32,882 nt of DNA. Source: Roseateles chitinivorans. GTDB lineage: Bacteria; Pseudomonadota; Gammaproteobacteria; Burkholderiales; Burkholderiaceae_C. Made by a program: the position numbers and the translations under genes. Of this stretch, positions 1-8,374 are shown in pieces. The stretch is from contig NZ_PEOG01000066.1 in assembly GCF_002761755.1 (NCBI RefSeq), positions 1 through 32,882 of the forward strand. Reading direction: 5' to 3'. The notes below the pieces were generated by a model. The model searched no databases, was not told where the DNA came from, and saw only the letters and a program-made list of their open reading frames with translations. Each line of letters opens with the position of its first letter. Positions within the stretch are counted from its first letter, which is position 1.

Positions 1-815
1 CGATCGCCGCCGCCAGCGCATCGACGCGGGCGCGCAGTTCGCCGGCCGGGGTTTCCAGCGCCGCGCTCAGGCCGCCGTCCGCGGCCAGCACCTTGCGCGT
101 GGCGCGGTCCGCCTGGTCGAACTGTTGCAGCGATTGCCGCAGCAGCGAGGCGATCTGCTCGTGGTCCGCCGCATCGGCCGCGCCGCCATTCAGGGAGGTC
201 GAGACCTGGGTCCGCAAGCGGACCAGCAGGTCGGCCGCCCGCGGCATCTCGGCCAGCGCAGCGCGCACCAGGTAATAGGTTTCGTATTCGGGATCCAGCG
301 AGAGGCTGTAGTGATCGAGCAGCAGGTCCTGCAGGTGCAGTAGCGACTGGCTGGCCGCGTCCTGCACGGCCGTTGCCACCCCGGGGGCGGGGTCGGACCG
401 GAGCGCGTCGCAGCGCGCGCGGGCCTCGGTCCAGGCGCCGCGCAGCGCCGTGTCCCCGGAGGTCTCGGCGGGGGTGTCGGCCGGCGCCATGGCCAGCAGC
501 GGTTCCATGGCCGCGAGCACCCGGGTGAGCTGGTCCAGCTCGGCCACGCGTCGTCGGCGCAGGTGGGTGGCACCTGCCGCCACGGCATCGGCCAGGGCCT
601 GGTGATCGCGCAGCAGGAGCCGGACCTGCGCCATCGCGCGCATCGCCGGCAGCCCCCGACTCTCCAGTCGGGACTGACGCATCTGCACCATCGCCAGCCG
701 CGTGTACAGGGCCGTGGGCAGCGCCACCAGCAGGACCGCCAGGGCGGCCATCAGCAGGAATCGAGCGCGCGGCGAGAGCCGCCGCATCTTGCGGTCGTGG
801 TCGTGGATCGTCATG
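1..815 (-). CDS. Membrane sensor protein, N-terminal part (chemoreceptor- or GGDEF-type), cut by window edge
   Basis: The reading frame is open from an ATG at 813-815 to the left edge (271 codons), so only the N-terminus is seen. It begins MTIHDHDRKMRRLSPRARF, followed by one hydrophobic segment at about residues 18-38. After that comes a long, mostly helical, Ala/Leu/Gln-rich region that looks like a periplasmic four-helix sensor domain. The stretch with LDPEYETYYLVRAAL resembles the ligand-binding region of Burkholderiales methyl-accepting chemotaxis proteins and some GGDEF sensors. The output domain lies outside the window, so the class is inferred. It is downstream of and codirectional with the winged-helix gene, 104 bases away, with a hairpin between them. 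A second possible start is the Met at codon 10. Confidence 0.6.
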
Positions 816-893
816 GCACGGGCCGGTCGCAGACGCCTTCGCCAGGGCGCGAAGGGTCAGGGCTTGCCGGGAAGGGGGCGTGTCCGTTCCGTC

Positions 894-911
894 GGCGCCG
901 ATGCCGGCGCC
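894..911 (-). terminator. GC-rich hairpin after the winged-helix gene
   Basis: GGCGCCG-ATGC-CGGCGCC forms a perfect 7-bp stem with a 4-base loop. It starts 9 bases past the stop codon of the winged-helix gene, in that gene's direction. No T-run follows, so this could be an intrinsic-like terminator, an RNA-stabilising structure or chance in a GC-rich spacer. The same stem arms occur at 18953-18971. Confidence 0.35.
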
Positions 912-919
912 AGACCCGC

Positions 920-1333
920 TCAGTCCAGCGCGGCGACGAAGCGGTAACCGACGCGGTGATAGGTGCGGATGACCTCCGCCGAGGGCGGCAGCGCCCCGTG
1001 CAGCACCGCGCGGATCCGCGCGATCGCCATCGCCAGCGCGCCCGGCTGCACATCCTGCTCCCCCCAGACGACGTCCAGCAGCTCGTCGGCGCTGACGACG
1101 CGGTCCCGATGCTCGATCAGGTGCACCAGCAGGTCGAAGGGGCGCGGCTGCAGATGACGCGACTGGCCGCTGACAACGATGTCGCGGCAGGCCGGTCGCA
1201 CCATGCATTCGCCGAAGCGCCAGCAGGCGTCGGAGAAGGGCACCGAGGGCCGAAGGGGGGGATCCGCGCGGCTGCCCGCTTCTTGGCCCGTCGGGAGGAA
1301 AGCCGCATGACGCGGTGGCACGGCAATGAACAT
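920..1333 (-). CDS. Stand-alone OmpR/PhoB-type winged-helix DNA-binding protein
   Basis: The 137-residue protein has a C-terminal winged-helix domain (Trans_reg_C type) at about residues 38-137. Visible marks are the opening beta-strands (WRFGECMVRPACRDIVV), the PRPFDLLVHLIEHRDRVVS helix, the DELLDVVWG segment, the recognition-helix region (ALAMAIARIRAVL) and the closing VGYRFVAALD hairpin. There is no receiver domain, and no transmembrane or ATPase domain follows, so this is a bare DNA-binding module. Its first 35 or so residues look unstructured. The start at 1333 is supported by AGGA seven bases upstream. Directly upstream lies a cluster of TGTAG/CTACA half-sites that could be its own operator. 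The target and any partner sensor are unknown. The start is fairly secure; the function beyond DNA binding is not. Confidence 0.75.
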   Translation of the reverse strand: MFIAVPPRHAAFLPTGQEAGSRADPPLRPSVPFSDACWRFGECMVRPACRDIVVSGQSRHLQPRPFDLLVHLIEHRDRVVSADELLDVVWGEQDVQPGALAMAIARIRAVLHGALPPSAEVIRTYHRVGYRFVAALD

Positions 1334-1350
1334 CGTGGAGTCCTGAAGAG

Positions 1351-1456
1351 CTACAGCGAGCGTGTAGGTGAAACTCTACAGGATGATGCCGGCAAAAATC
1401 TGTGGAGGAATTCGCACTTTTGCGGCTTCGTGTAGGTGAACAACTACGAATTGTAG
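1351..1456. promoter_or_regulatory. Cluster of TGTAG/CTACA half-sites (candidate operator region)
   Basis: Six copies of the pentamer TGTAG or its complement CTACA lie within 106 bases: CTACA 1351, TGTAG 1363, CTACA 1376, TGTAG 1431, CTACg 1444 and TGTAG 1452. Two pairs form the same inverted repeat with an 8-base spacer (1363-1380 and 1431-1448), and both spacers begin GTGAA. The cluster spans the space between the kinase stop codon and the winged-helix start, on the promoter side of the winged-helix gene. An operator function is inferred. Confidence 0.45.
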
Positions 1457-4400
1457 GGGGGCGGTGGCGCGGCCGGCGTCCCGGGCACGACGCGCAGTTC
1501 GACGGTCGTGCCCTGTCCGGGCGCGCTCTGGATCGCCAGCGTGCCCCCCAGCAGGCGGGCACGCTCGTGCATGCCCATCACGCCGTAGCCGGCGAGTCGG
1601 CTGTCGGTGTCGAAGCCCCGTCCGTCGTCGCGCACCGTCAGGACCCACTGGCCGTCGGTCAACGAGAGCGACAACGCCGCCCGGGTCGCGCCGGCATGAC
1701 GGCGCACGTTGTTGAGCGACTCCTGCGCCACGCGGAACAGCTGCGTGGCCGCTTCGGAACCCAGCTGGCCGGCTTCCGCCGCGACGGAAACATCGCAGGG
1801 CAGACCGGTGTCGCGGCTGAATTCGGTGCCGAGCCAGCGGAAGGCTGCGTCCAGCCCGCCATCGAGCGCGGGCGGGCGCAATTGCGAGACCACCGCGCGC
1901 ACGGCAGCGACCAGCCGGTCGACCCGCTCGTGCAGCAGGTCCAGTTGGCCGGCGTCGATCGGCGCGGTGGCCCGCGCGGCGCGCGCGCGCATGACGGCGA
2001 TCTCCAGGCGCAGCGCCGCCAGCTGCTGGCCAAGCTCGTCGTGCAGTTCGCGAGACACCCGCGTGCGCTCCTGCTCGAGCGCGAGCGCGTTGTGCTCGCT
2101 GAGCCGGTGCAGGGCCTCGCGCGAGGCGTGCAGCTCGGCCGTGCGCTCCTCGATGGCCCGTTCGAGCATGCGCCGGCGCGCCCGCGCCCGGCGCTGCGTC
2201 CACAGCGTCAGCGCCCACCAGAGCGCTGCGATGAGCGCCAGGTAGGCCAGCCGCATGCCGGGCGAATTCCACCAGGGCGGCGCGACGGTGAACGGCAGCG
2301 CCAGCGCCGGTCCCGGCGGCTCCAGCGGCACGCGGCCGGCGGCCCGCAGCGTCAGCACATGCCGGCCCTCGTCCATGGATCCCACGTCGATCGATGCGCC
2401 TTCGACCTTCCGCCACGGTGCCTGCGGCGACAGCCGGTATTCGATGCGGCGGTCGCGCGGCAGCGAGAGCGTCGGCGTGCCCAGGGTGACGCGCAGCTGG
2501 CGGTCGTTCCACGGGATCGGCTCGGTCGGCGGCCCGCTGAACTGGCGAGTGCCGAACTCCAGCAGGTCCGCCCGCAGCACTGCGGGCGCGCCCGGCGGCG
2601 GGGGGCGCCGGTACACCCGCGTCGCGCCGCCGCTGGTGCCGATCCAGGCGTTGCCCGCGGCGTCCAGCAGGAAGCTTTCGTCATTGACGTCGTTCCACAC
2701 CAGGCCGTTGTCGCGGTCCAGCAGGCCGAGCCACTCGCCCTGCGGACTGAGCCGGAAAACGCCTCGTCCGGTGCCCAACCAGATCTCCTCCTCGGGGCCG
2801 CGGGCGATCCACATCGGATCGGCGCCGCCGAAGGACGCCCGGGGGAGGTGCTGCCGCAGCCGGGCCCGGTCGCCGGACAGGGTGTAGACCGACACGCCCT
2901 GGTCGGACGAGGCCCACAGCACGCCGCCCACCACGGTCACGGTGTAGGCGTTGATCGCCTGGCCCTTGTCATCGAGCAGCGGCACCCAGGCGTCGCCTTG
3001 CGCGCGAAAGACCTGCCACCGGGCGTTGATGAACCAGTCGGTCGAGCCGTCGCCGAAGACGGTGATGGCCGGATCCCCGCCGGGCGCGCCGACGGCGACC
3101 GGCTCGCGCCTCACGCCGCCCTTCGCGCGGGGGATCAAGCGCTCGACGCGCGTCCTGCTCGTGAGGTAGAGGTCCCCGCCATGCCGGGCCATCAGGCCCA
3201 GCAGGGCCGGATCGGTGAGCATCCGCCGCGCCGTCGTGGTGCCCGCCTTGACGGTGTTGAGCTGGCCGTGGTCCAGCCACCAGAGGTCGCCCGCCGCATC
3301 GATGGCGGCGCCCGACACGATGCCGGCGATCCGCGGCGTCGTGGCGGCGGACGGGGGCAGCGGTCGGAAGCGGCGGGCCGCGGCGTCGAACCACGCCACC
3401 CCTTCCCGGGTGATGGCCCAGAGGCGGCCGCTGCCGTCCTGCAGCAGACGGAAGACGACGTCGGAAGGCAGGCCCGAGGTCCGGGTCCAGTGGTCCACCT
3501 CGCCATAGCCGATCCAGCGATGGAAGCCCTGCCCGGAGGCGCCGAGCCACAGCGCACCGTCGGCGTCCACCAGCAGGCTGCGCACCGCCGAGTCGGGCAG
3601 GCCGTCGTCGCGGGACCAGGTCTGCCAGGCGGAGCCGTCCCAGCGGGCGATGCCGGTGGTCGCGGCCATCAGGATCCCGCCGCGGGGATCTTCGACGAGG
3701 GGGCTGCTGGCCTCCCATTCCGGGTTCACCGGCGGCGCGTCGACCGTCTCGAAGCGCTGGGCGCCAGGCGCCAGCCGGGCGAGGCGGGTGCGACCGCGCG
3801 CCCAAAGGCTGCCATCCCGGCTGACGAGCAGCGTCGCCCAGGTGTCCGGCGGCAACCCCTGCGCGGCCGACCAGAGCGTCACCGCCGCCTGGCGCCGGTC
3901 CCAGGCACACAGGCCGTCGCCGCAACCGAACCAGAGGCGGTCGCCGAGCCGTCGCAGCGGCGTCGTCTCGACATAACTGGCCGCCGTCGGGCGATCGAGG
4001 GCGGGCACCGGCAGCGGCTCGGCCCGCACCGCGGCGGGGCCGGCATCGCCGATCGTGGCGGTCCAGAACCGGTGGTCCCGGTCCACCGCCATCAGCACGC
4101 CGTGCTCATCGACGTCGAACTGGCCGGCGAAGGCCACGTCCAGCGGCCGGCCATCGGCGCGCCGGACCTCGACCCAGTCCGGCGGCTCGCCGGCTTCCGG
4201 GCGGGCGGCGTCCTTCGACGGGCGCCGCAGGAACAGGCCCTGGTCGGTGGTCAGCCAGAGCCGGCCGAGCGGGTCGACGCGGCCGCCCCAGATGCTCGAG
4301 CCGACGGGGGCCGGCAGCGGCTCCCGGTGGACCCGGAAGCCGTCGAAACGGAACAGGCCGTTCTCGGTGCAGATCCACAGCACGGCGCGCCGATCCTGCG

Positions 4401-4560
4401 TGAGGCAGGTGGGCGTGAGGTTCTGCAGGCCCTCGCGCTCCTGGTAGGACGCCAGCACGATGCGCTCGGCGCGGGCGGGGATGGGCACCAGCGCCGACAG
4501 CAGTGCCAGCGCAAGGAAGGCGAAGAGCGGCAGACGCGCGCGCTCAATCGACGATGCCAT
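1444..4560 (-). CDS. Two-component sensor histidine kinase with periplasmic beta-propeller and Y_Y_Y domain (HisKA_3 type)
   Basis: This 1038-residue kinase has a signal peptide (residues 1-31, ending ARA) and a very long periplasmic part built of repeated propeller blades with WIxTENGL, LWLTTDQGLF and LWLGASGQG-like signatures (about 35-650). A Y_Y_Y-like beta-sandwich follows (about 665-760), then one transmembrane helix near 770-790. Next comes a coiled linker and the HisKA_3 dimerisation helix with ELHDELGQQ, whose phospho-acceptor would be His840. The HATPase domain shows the N box (ESLNNVRRHA) and G boxes (DDGRGFD, GYGVMGMHERA). The layout resembles Reg_prop sensors that detect polysaccharide fragments, but here with a NarL-type kinase core. 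Its start overlaps the end of the response regulator gene by 17 bases, so the two are coupled. The ligand is not deducible. Confidence 0.9.
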   Translation of the reverse strand: MASSIERARLPLFAFLALALLSALVPIPARAERIVLASYQEREGLQNLTPTCLTQDRRAVLWICTENGLFRFDGFRVHREPLPAPVGSSIWGGRVDPLGRLWLTTDQGLFLRRPSKDAARPEAGEPPDWVEVRRADGRPLDVAFAGQFDVDEHGVLMAVDRDHRFWTATIGDAGPAAVRAEPLPVPALDRPTAASYVETTPLRRLGDRLWFGCGDGLCAWDRRQAAVTLWSAAQGLPPDTWATLLVSRDGSLWARGRTRLARLAPGAQRFETVDAPPVNPEWEASSPLVEDPRGGILMAATTGIARWDGSAWQTWSRDDGLPDSAVRSLLVDADGALWLGASGQGFHRWIGYGEVDHWTRTSGLPSDVVFRLLQDGSGRLWAITREGVAWFDAAARRFRPLPPSAATTPRIAGIVSGAAIDAAGDLWWLDHGQLNTVKAGTTTARRMLTDPALLGLMARHGGDLYLTSRTRVERLIPRAKGGVRREPVAVGAPGGDPAITVFGDGSTDWFINARWQVFRAQGDAWVPLLDDKGQAINAYTVTVVGGVLWASSDQGVSVYTLSGDRARLRQHLPRASFGGADPMWIARGPEEEIWLGTGRGVFRLSPQGEWLGLLDRDNGLVWNDVNDESFLLDAAGNAWIGTSGGATRVYRRPPPPGAPAVLRADLLEFGTRQFSGPPTEPIPWNDRQLRVTLGTPTLSLPRDRRIEYRLSPQAPWRKVEGASIDVGSMDEGRHVLTLRAAGRVPLEPPGPALALPFTVAPPWWNSPGMRLAYLALIAALWWALTLWTQRRARARRRMLERAIEERTAELHASREALHRLSEHNALALEQERTRVSRELHDELGQQLAALRLEIAVMRARAARATAPIDAGQLDLLHERVDRLVAAVRAVVSQLRPPALDGGLDAAFRWLGTEFSRDTGLPCDVSVAAEAGQLGSEAATQLFRVAQESLNNVRRHAGATRAALSLSLTDGQWVLTVRDDGRGFDTDSRLAGYGVMGMHERARLLGGTLAIQSAPGQGTTVELRVVPGTPAAPPPPYNS

Positions 4561-5185
4561 GGCGCACGGCGTATCGCACCAGGTCGCTCAGCGAGGCTTG
4601 GTCCAGCTTGTCCATCAGGCGGGTCTTGTAGGTGCTGACCGTGTTCGGCGCGACCTGCAGCGCGGCGGCGATGTCCACCAGGGACTGGCCCCGCACCAGC
4701 GCGACCAGCACCTGGCGCTCGCGCGGGGACAGCGACTCCAGCGGTTCCGGCGCCTTCGGTTCCTGGCGGATCAGCGCGGCGCTGAGCGAGGGATCGACAT
4801 AGCTGCGGCCGGCGGCCACATGGTGCACCGCGTCGATCAGCAGCTCGGTGGAGATGTCCTTGGTCAGGTAGCCGCCCGCGCCGGCTTCCAGCGCGCGGCG
4901 CGCGATATGGGGGTCGGCATGCATGGTCAGCACCAGCACCGGCAGCCCGGCATGGGCGGCGTGGATGCGCTGGATCAGATCGACATCGTTGCAGCCCGGC
5001 ATCAGCAGGTCCAGCAGCAGCAGGTCGACGCCGCCTTGCGCCAGCCGGGCCATCACCTCGTCGGCGTTGGCCGCCTCGCCGGCGAGCTCGACGGTGTCGT
5101 CGAGCTCCAGGACCTTGCGCAGGCCCTCGCGCACCAGCGCATGGTCGTCCGCGATCACCACGCGGGTCTTGGCGGCCGGGCTCAT
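4544..5185 (-). CDS. NarL/LuxR-type response regulator
   Basis: The 213-residue protein has an N-terminal receiver domain (about 8-122) with the acidic pair Asp13/Asp14, phospho-acceptor Asp59 (LLLLDLLMPG), the conserved Thr in VLVLTMHAD and the Lys in YLTKDIS. A C-terminal LuxR helix-turn-helix follows (about 150-210; LSPRERQVLVALVRGQSLVDIA, then NTVSTYKTRLMDKL). It is the cognate regulator of the downstream HisKA_3 kinase, whose gene begins inside its last codons. The arrangement regulator-then-kinase with overlap points to cotranscription. No clear Shine-Dalgarno motif precedes the start. Target promoters cannot be read from the window. The TGTAG/CTACA cluster at 1351-1456 is one place to look. 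Confidence 0.93.
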   Translation of the reverse strand: MSPAAKTRVVIADDHALVREGLRKVLELDDTVELAGEAANADEVMARLAQGGVDLLLLDLLMPGCNDVDLIQRIHAAHAGLPVLVLTMHADPHIARRALEAGAGGYLTKDISTELLIDAVHHVAAGRSYVDPSLSAALIRQEPKAPEPLESLSPRERQVLVALVRGQSLVDIAAALQVAPNTVSTYKTRLMDKLDQASLSDLVRYAVRHGIVD

Positions 5186-5303
5186 CGCGAGGCCCCCCGG
5201 CCGCGCGCGGCGATACCGCCGGGACGGGTGGCCGATCGCGGGAAGGGGCCGACCCGCGCTGGGCGCGGGCAGGGGCGGTCGCTGGAAATTCTGGGTGTCA
5301 TCG

Positions 5304-6437
5304 TCAGTGCACGAATTTGCCTCCGGGACCGATCATTGTCATCTCAACCCGGTGGGAGCCGCCGTGGTCGGTGGGCGAGTAGGAGATCCGGACGCCGCCG
5401 GCATCCCAGCCCTGGATCGATTCGAGGGCGGCGATCAGGCGGGCGCGGGTCGGTTCGCGGCCGGCGCGGCGCAGTCCTTCGGTGAAGACCTTGGCGGCCA
5501 GGTAGCCCTCCATCGACTCGAAGCTGCGACTCGGCACGCCGGCGCGCTGCAGGGCCTGGCCGTATTCGCGTTGCAGCGCCGAGCCCTCGCCCCAGGGGAA
5601 GGGCACGACCTCGGAGATCCACACGCCGCTGCCCTCGCCGCCGAGTTCATCGGCCAGCGCCTTGCTGCCGGCGTACGAGGTGGCGACGAACTGGCCGGCG
5701 AAGCCCTGCTTCTTCATCGTCTTGATCACGGCGGCGCTCGAGGTGTAGGAGGCGGCCAGGATCACCGCCTGCGGGTGTCCCGCCGCCAGCTTCTTGCCGA
5801 TCTCGGACACGTCGGTGGCATCGCGCTCGATCGCGGCCAGGGCCACCGTCTTCAGGCCGCGCTGGGTCAGCGCGTGCGTCACCGCCTCCAGCGCCGCCTT
5901 GCCGAAGGCATCGCTCTGGTGGAGCACCGCGACGTTGCGCAGGCTGCTGGTCGACAGTTGCTCGGCGATGTAGTCGGCCTCGGCACCATAACCGGCCCGT
6001 ACATGGAAGACCTGCCGGTTCAGCGGCGTGCGCAGCGCCTCGGCGCCCGTGGACGGCGCGAACAGCGGCACCCCCGCCGCGGTGGCGACCGGCACGGCTG
6101 CCAGCGTCGTGCCGGTGCCGACGGTGCCGAACAGCGCGAACACGCCGTCCTGCTCGATCAGCGCCTTGGCCTGGCGCGCGGTCTCGGCAGGGTCGTAGCG
6201 ATCGTCGCGGGTGCGCAGCTCGACACGGAGACCGTTGACGCCGCCACGCTCGTTGAGCGCCTGGAAGTAGGTGCGCGCGCCCAGGTTGTATTCCTCGGCC
6301 AGCTTGACCGAGGGACCGCTGAACGGTGCGACCTGGCCGAGCAGGATGGTCCCGTTGACGGAAGGATCGGCCGCTGAGGCGGCGCCGGTCACCGCCATGG
6401 CGGAGAGGAAGGCACCCAGGGTGGAGATCACGCGCAT
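5304..6437 (-). CDS. Periplasmic substrate-binding protein, branched-chain amino-acid (Leu/Ile/Val-binding) type
   Basis: With the ATG at 6437 the product is 377 residues and begins with a classic Sec signal peptide (MRVISTLGAFLSAMAVTGAASAA). A start at 6500 is also open but would place 21 extra residues before the signal. The mature protein matches type-1 periplasmic binding fold proteins (Peripla_BP_6): ILLGQVAPFSGP near the N-terminus, NERGGVNGLRVELRTRDD, and FALFGTVGTGTTLAAVPVA, the usual ligand-pocket loop. No permease or ATPase gene of the transporter is adjacent, so it is an orphan binding protein. It lies 211 bases downstream of a chemoreceptor gene on the same strand, so a role in sensing rather than transport is possible. 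The ligand is unknown. Confidence 0.85.
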   Translation of the reverse strand: MRVISTLGAFLSAMAVTGAASAADPSVNGTILLGQVAPFSGPSVKLAEEYNLGARTYFQALNERGGVNGLRVELRTRDDRYDPAETARQAKALIEQDGVFALFGTVGTGTTLAAVPVATAAGVPLFAPSTGAEALRTPLNRQVFHVRAGYGAEADYIAEQLSTSSLRNVAVLHQSDAFGKAALEAVTHALTQRGLKTVALAAIERDATDVSEIGKKLAAGHPQAVILAASYTSSAAVIKTMKKQGFAGQFVATSYAGSKALADELGGEGSGVWISEVVPFPWGEGSALQREYGQALQRAGVPSRSFESMEGYLAAKVFTEGLRRAGREPTRARLIAALESIQGWDAGGVRISYSPTDHGGSHRVEMTMIGPGGKFVH

Positions 6438-6572
6438 GGCAATACTGCTGGTTGAAAGGGATGGCGGCAGCTTACGGAGGGAGTCCGCCGCAGGCATCAC
6501 GGAGTGCTGACGCCGCCTTCACCGGCGTGGAAATTTGCCCGCATGGCTGGCGAGACCGCCGGAAACTCGCCG

Positions 6573-6652
6573 CCGGTCAGCCGGTCAGCCGGTCAGCCGG
6601 TCAGCCGGTCAGCCGGTCAGCCGGTCAGCCGGTCAGCCGGTCAGCCGGTCAG
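6573..6652. repeat. Ten exact copies of an 8-bp tandem repeat (CCGGTCAG) overlapping the chemoreceptor stop codon
   Basis: The unit CCGGTCAG occurs ten times head to tail without a mismatch. The stop codon of the chemoreceptor gene (TGA, 6649-6651) is inside the last unit. On the minus strand the unit reads CTGACCGG. Because 8 is not a multiple of 3, TGA appears in all three frames within 24 bases. CCGG recurs every 8 bases, so the transcript can fold into short CCGG-CTGA-CCGG hairpins. The perfect identity suggests recent slippage or active maintenance. Confidence 0.95.
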
Positions 6653-8205
6653 CGCCCGACATGCAACTTGAACGCGCCGACGAGCTCGGTCAACCGGCGC
6701 GCCTGCTGGCTCAGGCTGTCGGCCGCGGCGGCGGACTCCTCGACCAGCGCGGCATTCTGCTGCGTCACCTGGTCGAGCACATGCACGGCCTTGCTGACCT
6801 CGCCGATGCCCAGGCTCTGCTGGCCGGTCGCGGCGCCGATCTCGGTGATCAGCTCGGCGACCTGCCGGATCTGCCGCACGATCTCGTCCATCGTCGTGCC
6901 GGCGCCCTCGACCAGGCGCGACCCGGTGTCGACCCGGCTGACGTTCTCGCCGATCAGCGCGCGGATCTCCTTGGCGGCGGTGGCCGCGCGCTGCGCGAGG
7001 GTGCGGACTTCGCCAGCCACCACCGCGAAGCCGCGGCCTTGCTCACCGGCGCGCGCCGCCTCCACCGCCGCGTTGAGGGCCAGGATGTTGGTCTGGAAAG
7101 CGATGCCGTCGATGACGCCGGTGATGTCGGCGATCCGGGCGGAGCTGGCGCTGATGTCGCGCATCGTCGAGACGATCTCGGCCACCGCCGTGCCGCCGCG
7201 GGTGGCGACCTCGCTGGCGGTGGCCGCCAGCGCCGTGGCGTTGCGCGCCGAGTCGGCGCTGCGCTGCACGGTGGAGGCCACTTCCTCCATCGCGGCGGCC
7301 GTCTGCTCGAGGCTGGAGGCCTGCTCCTCGGTCCGGTGCGACAGGTCCATGCTGCCTGTCGCGATCTGGGTCGAGCCGGTGGCGATGGACTCGCTGCTCA
7401 GCCGCACCTCGCCGACGATGCGCACCAGGCTGTCGTTCATCGAGCGCAGCGCGGCCAGCAACTGCCCAGTCTCGTCGAGGGCCCGCACCTCGATGCTGGA
7501 GGTGAGGTCGCCGGCGGCGACCGTCTCGGCCACCCGTACCGCCTGCGCGATCGGCCGCGTGATCGAGCGCGTCAGCAGGACGGCGATGCCCACCGCCAGC
7601 AGCACCGCAATCACCGACAGCACGATCATCAGCGTACGGGCGGCGCGAGCCAGCGCGGAGGCCTGCGCGCCGAACTCCTCCATGCTGGCCGCCTGGGTCT
7701 CCACGAAGCCCTCGACGGCCGCGAGGTAGACGGTCTGCAGCGGCAGGATGTCCGTCACCAGCAGGCTCCGGCCCTCGTCGACCTTGCCGGCCTTGAGCAG
7801 GTCGACCAGTTGCCGCTCCTTGTCCTTGAACTTCGCCCGGCCATCGATCAGCGCCTGCAGGGCCGCCTTGCCGCGCTCGCTGTGGACCGTCGCGCTGAGC
7901 TGGTCGATCGCGCGGCCGACCACGGGCAGCGAGGCCTCGAGCTTGGCCAGTTCGCTCTCGACGATCGCGCGGTCGGTCACGATCAGCGCGGTGCGCATCG
8001 CGCGGAGCTGCTTGTTGACTTCGTTCTCGACCGTCTGTGCCAGCTGCACCTTGACGAAGCGGTCATGCAGGATGACCTCGGTGTCGGCATCGATCGCGCT
8101 GATCTTGGTGATGCCGATCACCGCCAGCACGATCAGCAGCGCGATCACTGCCGCGAAGCCACCCGTCAGCCGGACACCGATCTTCAGATTCGAAAGTGCG
8201 GTCAC
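6649..8205 (-). CDS. Methyl-accepting chemotaxis protein (Tsr/Tar topology)
   Basis: The chosen start is GTG at 8203-8205, which has GGAG seven bases upstream and gives VTALSNLKIGVRL, the typical N-terminus of this family. Upstream codons are open to 8526 but code unlikely sequence. The 518-residue product has a first membrane helix (about 14-32), a periplasmic four-helix sensor domain (about 35-190), a second helix (about 192-212), a HAMP domain (TRSITRPIAQAVRVAETVAAGDL) and a long cytoplasmic coiled coil. The signalling tip is near residues 366-400 (FQTNILALNAAVEAARAGEQ, then GRGFAVVAGEVR). It relays ligand binding to CheA/CheW, neither of which is in the window. The gene is divergent from the deacetylase gene. 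Its stop codon is embedded in the 8-bp tandem repeat. Confidence 0.95.
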   Translation of the reverse strand: MTALSNLKIGVRLTGGFAAVIALLIVLAVIGITKISAIDADTEVILHDRFVKVQLAQTVENEVNKQLRAMRTALIVTDRAIVESELAKLEASLPVVGRAIDQLSATVHSERGKAALQALIDGRAKFKDKERQLVDLLKAGKVDEGRSLLVTDILPLQTVYLAAVEGFVETQAASMEEFGAQASALARAARTLMIVLSVIAVLLAVGIAVLLTRSITRPIAQAVRVAETVAAGDLTSSIEVRALDETGQLLAALRSMNDSLVRIVGEVRLSSESIATGSTQIATGSMDLSHRTEEQASSLEQTAAAMEEVASTVQRSADSARNATALAATASEVATRGGTAVAEIVSTMRDISASSARIADITGVIDGIAFQTNILALNAAVEAARAGEQGRGFAVVAGEVRTLAQRAATAAKEIRALIGENVSRVDTGSRLVEGAGTTMDEIVRQIRQVAELITEIGAATGQQSLGIGEVSKAVHVLDQVTQQNAALVEESAAAADSLSQQARRLTELVGAFKLHVGR

Positions 8206-8374
8206 GATGATCTCCACGTCGAGTGGCTCGTTTGTAGCGCATCGGCCGGCCATCGGCCACCGCGGTCTCACCGGCTTGTGGTTCGGAAGCACGTGGTATC
8301 GGTGGATGCGCCGGATCGGATGCCACACCCTTTCGGTAAGCTCCGCGGCGACGATGGCGATCGCAGGACAAGAC

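Noticed and set aside
1402..4638. Very long plus-strand open frame opposite the histidine kinase; similar long ones at 13420-15798, 16639-19155, 19077-21782 and 26024-28330.
   Set aside because: They are antisense to genes with clear domains and motifs. Their translations are Arg/Gly/Ala/His-rich without family motifs. Such frames are expected in 70% GC coding DNA.
6573..6652. CRISPR-like array.
   Set aside because: The units are 8 bp with no spacers and no cas genes are nearby. It is a simple tandem repeat.
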